Positions 43,240 to 43,245 of a stretch of DNA of 43,245 nt are shown piece by piece. Source of the DNA: an uncultured Rothia sp. Its GTDB lineage: Bacteria; Actinomycetota; Actinomycetes; Actinomycetales; Micrococcaceae. Every line of letters starts with the position of its first letter. The stretch's first letter is position 1. Under the pieces are notes generated by a model, which saw only the letters and a list, made by a program, of their open reading frames with translations, made no database searches and had not been told where the DNA came from. Both the position numbers and the translations under genes were made by a program. The stretch lies in NCBI GenBank assembly GCA_946222285.1, contig CAMIIP010000014.1:1-43245 (forward strand), in the 5' to 3' direction.

Positions 43240-43245
43240 ACCGCA

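Noticed and set aside
1..43245. CRISPR array, tRNA and rRNA genes
   Set aside because: No regularly spaced direct repeats and no recognisable tRNA or rRNA sequence were found by eye.

Overview
This window looks like chromosome from an actinobacterium of moderate GC content, most likely a Rothia-type member of the Micrococcaceae. The clues are the PdxR/PdxS/PdxT vitamin B6 locus, a GH15 trehalase-like enzyme, a CsoR/CopZ/CopA copper operon, an LAxTG-anchored surface protein, and many long, nearly perfect hairpins at gene ends. The genus is an inference from gene content and base composition, not from a database search.

Layout. 1-1301: a strikingly AT-rich accessory remnant holding a broken gene. 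1302-4733: a large orphan HsdR-like helicase-nuclease. 4830-10883: housekeeping and small genes (DUF2218, NCS2 purine-type permease, two GNATs, YchJ, a spermidine-synthase-like protein, a MazF-type toxin-antitoxin pair, a thiamine-binding protein). 11091-16074: pta-ackA acetate pathway and an M48 protease. 16270-19440: an ascorbate-type PTS locus with a nonsense codon, then decayed TetR and methyltransferase fragments. 19439-21056: a TPR protein and a frameshifted GNAT-VOC fusion, flanked by palindromic repeats. 21070-25478: a deoxyribose-type operon (SorC regulator, FucP-like permease, DUF4432 protein, PfkB kinase) resembling deoQKPX. 25650-29708: methyltransferase, SBF transporter, DUF2127 protein, and a LysR/LysE pair whose regulator has an in-frame stop. 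29831-31918: GH15 enzyme. 32001-35197: copper operon with a textbook CsoR operator. 35620-37207: ECF sigma factor, a zinc-finger anti-sigma/Asp23 fusion and an Asp23-like protein. 37226-39692: two membrane proteins and a sortase-anchored surface protein. 39763-43239: pdxR divergent from pdxS-pdxT.

Two themes stand out. First, lesions are dense: single-base frameshifts next to homopolymers (near 124, 5437, 19231 and 20353), a displaced C-terminal frame near 8460, premature stops at 18573 and 28786, and a catalytic His-to-Leu change in PdxT. This means genuine decay, phase variation or sequencing error, and raw reads would decide. Second, gene ends carry long perfect palindromes, some sharing a GTTYGTACC core, and three intergenic sites carry a REP-like family built on CCTGCGCTATA.

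The best candidate for an under-described system is the sigma module at 35620-37207, where a zinc-binding anti-sigma domain appears fused to an Asp23/Gls24-like envelope-stress domain. No tRNA, rRNA, CRISPR array or complete insertion sequence was recognised.
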